A DNA stretch of 64,000 nucleotides, taken from positions 248,001 through 312,000 of the forward strand of contig JACJID010000010.1 of NCBI GenBank assembly GCA_014138725.1. Direction: 5' to 3'. The position numbers were made by a program, and so were the translations under genes. This DNA comes from Kutzneria viridogrisea (GTDB lineage Bacteria > Actinomycetota > Actinomycetes > Mycobacteriales > Pseudonocardiaceae). Each line of letters begins with the position of its first letter. The first letter of the stretch is position 1. This document shows, piece by piece, positions 61,973 through 64,000 of the stretch. The notes under the pieces were generated by a model. The model saw only the letters and a program-made list of their open reading frames with translations, was not told where the DNA came from and ran no database searches.

Positions 61973-64000
61973 TCAGCCCTCATTCGTGGACAGTTCGACG
62001 ATGAACTCGGTGACCGAAGGGGTTGCGGGATCGGGGCAGCAGCCCAGCTCCGGTACCGGCAGGGGTTCCTCGAACACGACCTGTCCGGTGCGATCGGCCA
62101 GCAGGTGTTCGAAGGTGAGCAGCAGGAAGGGGTTGGCGAAGTCCACGAAGACGGGCTTGCGCGACTTGGCGAACAACTGGTCGGCCCACTCCCCTTCGGG
62201 TTCCAGCACGCGCACGTAGCAGCGGTCGGGGATGCCGTGCGACCGGAGCCATCCGGCCAGCCGGAGCAGGTGGTCGGCCTCGTCCCCGCCGTTCTCGCGC
62301 GCGGGAACGCTTGCGGCCGCGACGATCCAGCGGGTGCGTTGCAGCACCACGCGTCCCACCTCCACCCGGGGCAGCCGGTAGACCTCCGTCTCGTTCTCCT
62401 GCTCCTCCAACGGGTAGACCGTGGGCGCCGAGGGATTCACCAGGTGCGAGGGGCCGAACGCGGTCAGCAGCAGCCGGATCGCGGGCGGCAGCAGCGGGTC
62501 GCCCATCATGCCCAGGTGTGCCGGGCGCACGCGGATCCCCCTGCGCGGGTCCACCAGGTCGAGCAGGTCGGCGTCGGGCTCGTGGACGACGACCAGCTCG
62601 CACAGCGGGATGCGTTGGGCCGCAGGGCGATCGCTGGCGGTGAAGGGGTAGTCCACCTCCAGGGGTGCCAGCGGGGTGCGCAGGTTGACCGAGGCGTCGA
62701 AGGTGCCCGACAGCTCGGCCACGGCCAGGTCGGGCGCGGTGGAGGTCCGGTACTGCCACTCCGGCACCACCGAACCGGACTGCGCGGCCAGCCGCAGCCA
62801 GCGGGCACGGCCCCGGCCGTATCCCCCGGCAACCATGTTGACCACCACGCGCAGGTCGTCCTCGACCAGGAATGGTTGCAGGTAGCAGGCGATCGAAGCG
62901 GTGGGCCGCACCCAGGAGGGCCAGGACCCGGCGAGGTCGGCGAGCTCGCGCGGGTCCACCCGGAGTACCCCGTCGTGCTCGGGGACCGCGAGCACGGTGC
63001 GCGCCGAGTCCAGGCGCAGCTGGTACAGCTCGGCGATCCTGGGCACCGTGGACTGCTCCAGCTCGTGCGGCCACACCGGTGTGCTCGGCCGCAGGAACGG
63101 CCTGGTGGCGGCCAGCCACGGCGGGCACTGCGACTCGGGCAGCGCCAGGTCCTGTTGCACGGCCCGGTGCAGCATCGGGAACGGCACGCTCGCGCCCGCG
63201 CCGAAACGCCTACGCACGTAGGTACCCAGCGCCAGCCTGGTCGGCAGCAGCCAGTCGTGCACCGCCAGCCAGCTCCGGACCACGTTCAGGTCGTCGAGCG
63301 CGGGACGCCAACTGGCCAGTGAGCACTGCACGCGGGCGTTGGTGAACATCGCGGTCTCGTGGAAGGTCCGCTTGCGCAGCAACTCCGGCGGCGTGCTGGG
63401 CAGGTCCAGCGCGGTCTCCAGGCCCGCCATCGCCCGGGCGGCGCCGTCCCGCCGTGCGAGGCCCGCCGCGATGTCGCCGGTCTCCACCCCGTGGTCGAGG
63501 ATCCTGCGCAGGTCACCGATCAGCGCGATGGCCGCCGAGTGGCCCTCGTCCACGGGCGGGATGGACTCCAGCCAGCGCAGCAGGCCGTCGAGCGGGTCGC
63601 TGGACTGGTCCGGCACGGCCGGTGAGGTGTTCAGCAGCCCGCACTCGACCAGCTTGTCCAGGTAGCCGAGCAGGTCCGCGGGATCGGCGGCCAGTTCCTC
63701 GGACAACCGCGCGCTGAGCTGCGCGAGGGTGCCGGGCGCGGCAGACGCGACGCGCATGCACTCGGACAGCGCCGGGGACAACGGGAGGCTGAGGATGGGC
63801 TCCTCGGGCCAGGGGCCGAGGAAGGTCACCGCCTTGCCGGCGACCGTCGCACTGGGGTTGAGACGGACGGGCAGCTCCGCGCGGAGCCCAGGCCGGCGCT
63901 CCAGCGCCCGCACCACGCGACCCAGCACCCTGCGGTCCAGCTCGACGACCCCGCGCACGTCCAGGTCGCCCCGGAAGCGCACCGCCGGACCGACCTCGGT
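61973..64000 (-). CDS. LanB-type dehydratase, glutamylation module (cut by window edge)
   Basis: The frame is open to the right edge; at least 675 residues of the C-terminal part are present. It matches the Lant_dehydr_N domain of split LanBs (TbtB position): KRTFHETAMFTNARVQCSLA, ALGTYVRRRFGAGASVPFPM, VVNMVAGGYGRGRARWLRLA, HLGMMGDPLLPPAIRLLLTA, and the ending KPVFVDFANPFLLLTFEHLL. It uses glutamyl-tRNA to glutamylate Ser/Thr of the precursor. The start and, by analogy with tbt order, the precursor gene should lie just beyond 64000. Confidence 0.9.
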   Translation of the reverse strand, partial: TEVGPAVRFRGDLDVRGVVELDRRVLGRVVRALERRPGLRAELPVRLNPSATVAGKAVTFLGPWPEEPILSLPLSPALSECMRVASAAPGTLAQLSARLSEELAADPADLLGYLDKLVECGLLNTSPAVPDQSSDPLDGLLRWLESIPPVDEGHSAAIALIGDLRRILDHGVETGDIAAGLARRDGAARAMAGLETALDLPSTPPELLRKRTFHETAMFTNARVQCSLASWRPALDDLNVVRSWLAVHDWLLPTRLALGTYVRRRFGAGASVPFPMLHRAVQQDLALPESQCPPWLAATRPFLRPSTPVWPHELEQSTVPRIAELYQLRLDSARTVLAVPEHDGVLRVDPRELADLAGSWPSWVRPTASIACYLQPFLVEDDLRVVVNMVAGGYGRGRARWLRLAAQSGSVVPEWQYRTSTAPDLAVAELSGTFDASVNLRTPLAPLEVDYPFTASDRPAAQRIPLCELVVVHEPDADLLDLVDPRRGIRVRPAHLGMMGDPLLPPAIRLLLTAFGPSHLVNPSAPTVYPLEEQENETEVYRLPRVEVGRVVLQRTRWIVAAASVPARENGGDEADHLLRLAGWLRSHGIPDRCYVRVLEPEGEWADQLFAKSRKPVFVDFANPFLLLTFEHLLADRTGQVVFEEPLPVPELGCCPDPATPSVTEFIVELSTNEG

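Noticed and set aside
60359-63322. 987-codon open frame on the plus strand
   Set aside because: Shadow opposite the thiopeptide enzymes; composition is typical of an antisense GC-rich frame.

Overview
The window is high-GC DNA with strong GC at third codon positions, GTG/TTG starts, GGAGG-type ribosome sites and many actinobacterial families (SARP and LAL regulators, class III lanthipeptide synthetase, Streptomyces-subtilisin-inhibitor family, DosR-regulon-like stress genes). It comes from a filamentous actinomycete; the recurring palindrome TCCACWGTGGA and the gene mix make Pseudonocardiales a reasonable guess, but this is inference.

Layout. (1) 1-13.3 kb and 20.4-24 kb: a dormancy/hypoxia-type stress locus resembling the mycobacterial DosR regulon. 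It holds the end of a P-type ATPase, a DevS-like GAF kinase with a decayed ATPase domain, flavodoxin, an APH/P-loop kinase fusion (Rv2004c type), a PhoU-like protein, a RafH-like ribosome hibernation factor, CYTH-CHAD, SHOCT, PEP synthase, Acg-type nitroreductase, GAPDH, a CRP-like fragment, a hydrogenase-gamma-like flavoprotein and two universal stress proteins. Four intergenic sites share a GGG-N8-CCC-like palindrome that could be the regulator's box. (2) 13.3-20.4 kb: an insertion island splitting that locus, with two identical 1,165-bp IS630-type elements, a frameshifted IS5-type element, an APH gene, regulator debris and a gene cut in its signal peptide. (3) 24-35 kb: an ATP-grasp/APH fusion, a large LAL regulator, a secreted 1,336-residue subtilase facing an SSI-family protease inhibitor, and a sigma factor. 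(4) 35.3-64 kb: a dense block of ribosomally made, modified peptide (RiPP) genes: class III lanthipeptide (precursor plus LanKC), PQQ (pqqA, C, D, E) beside a secreted PQQ-type sugar dehydrogenase, a lasso-type cluster (precursor, cyclase, two RRE proteins, protease, ABC exporter, SARP and LuxR regulators), and a thiopeptide pathway (YcaO, ThiF-like, SagB, two SpaB_C proteins and a LanB that runs off the right edge).

How they work together. The stress locus would retune energy and carbon use, ribosome storage and redox when oxygen is low. In the RiPP block each pathway carries its own leader-binding logic: LanKC reads an LxLQ leader, PqqD feeds PqqE, one or two RRE proteins feed the lasso protease and cyclase, and the ThiF-like protein feeds the YcaO enzyme. 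The most unusual element is the lasso-type precursor at 52104-52259: its leader is canonical, but its Gly/His/Cys-rich core has no Asp or Glu at positions 7-9, where lasso rings normally close. No tRNA, rRNA or CRISPR array was seen.
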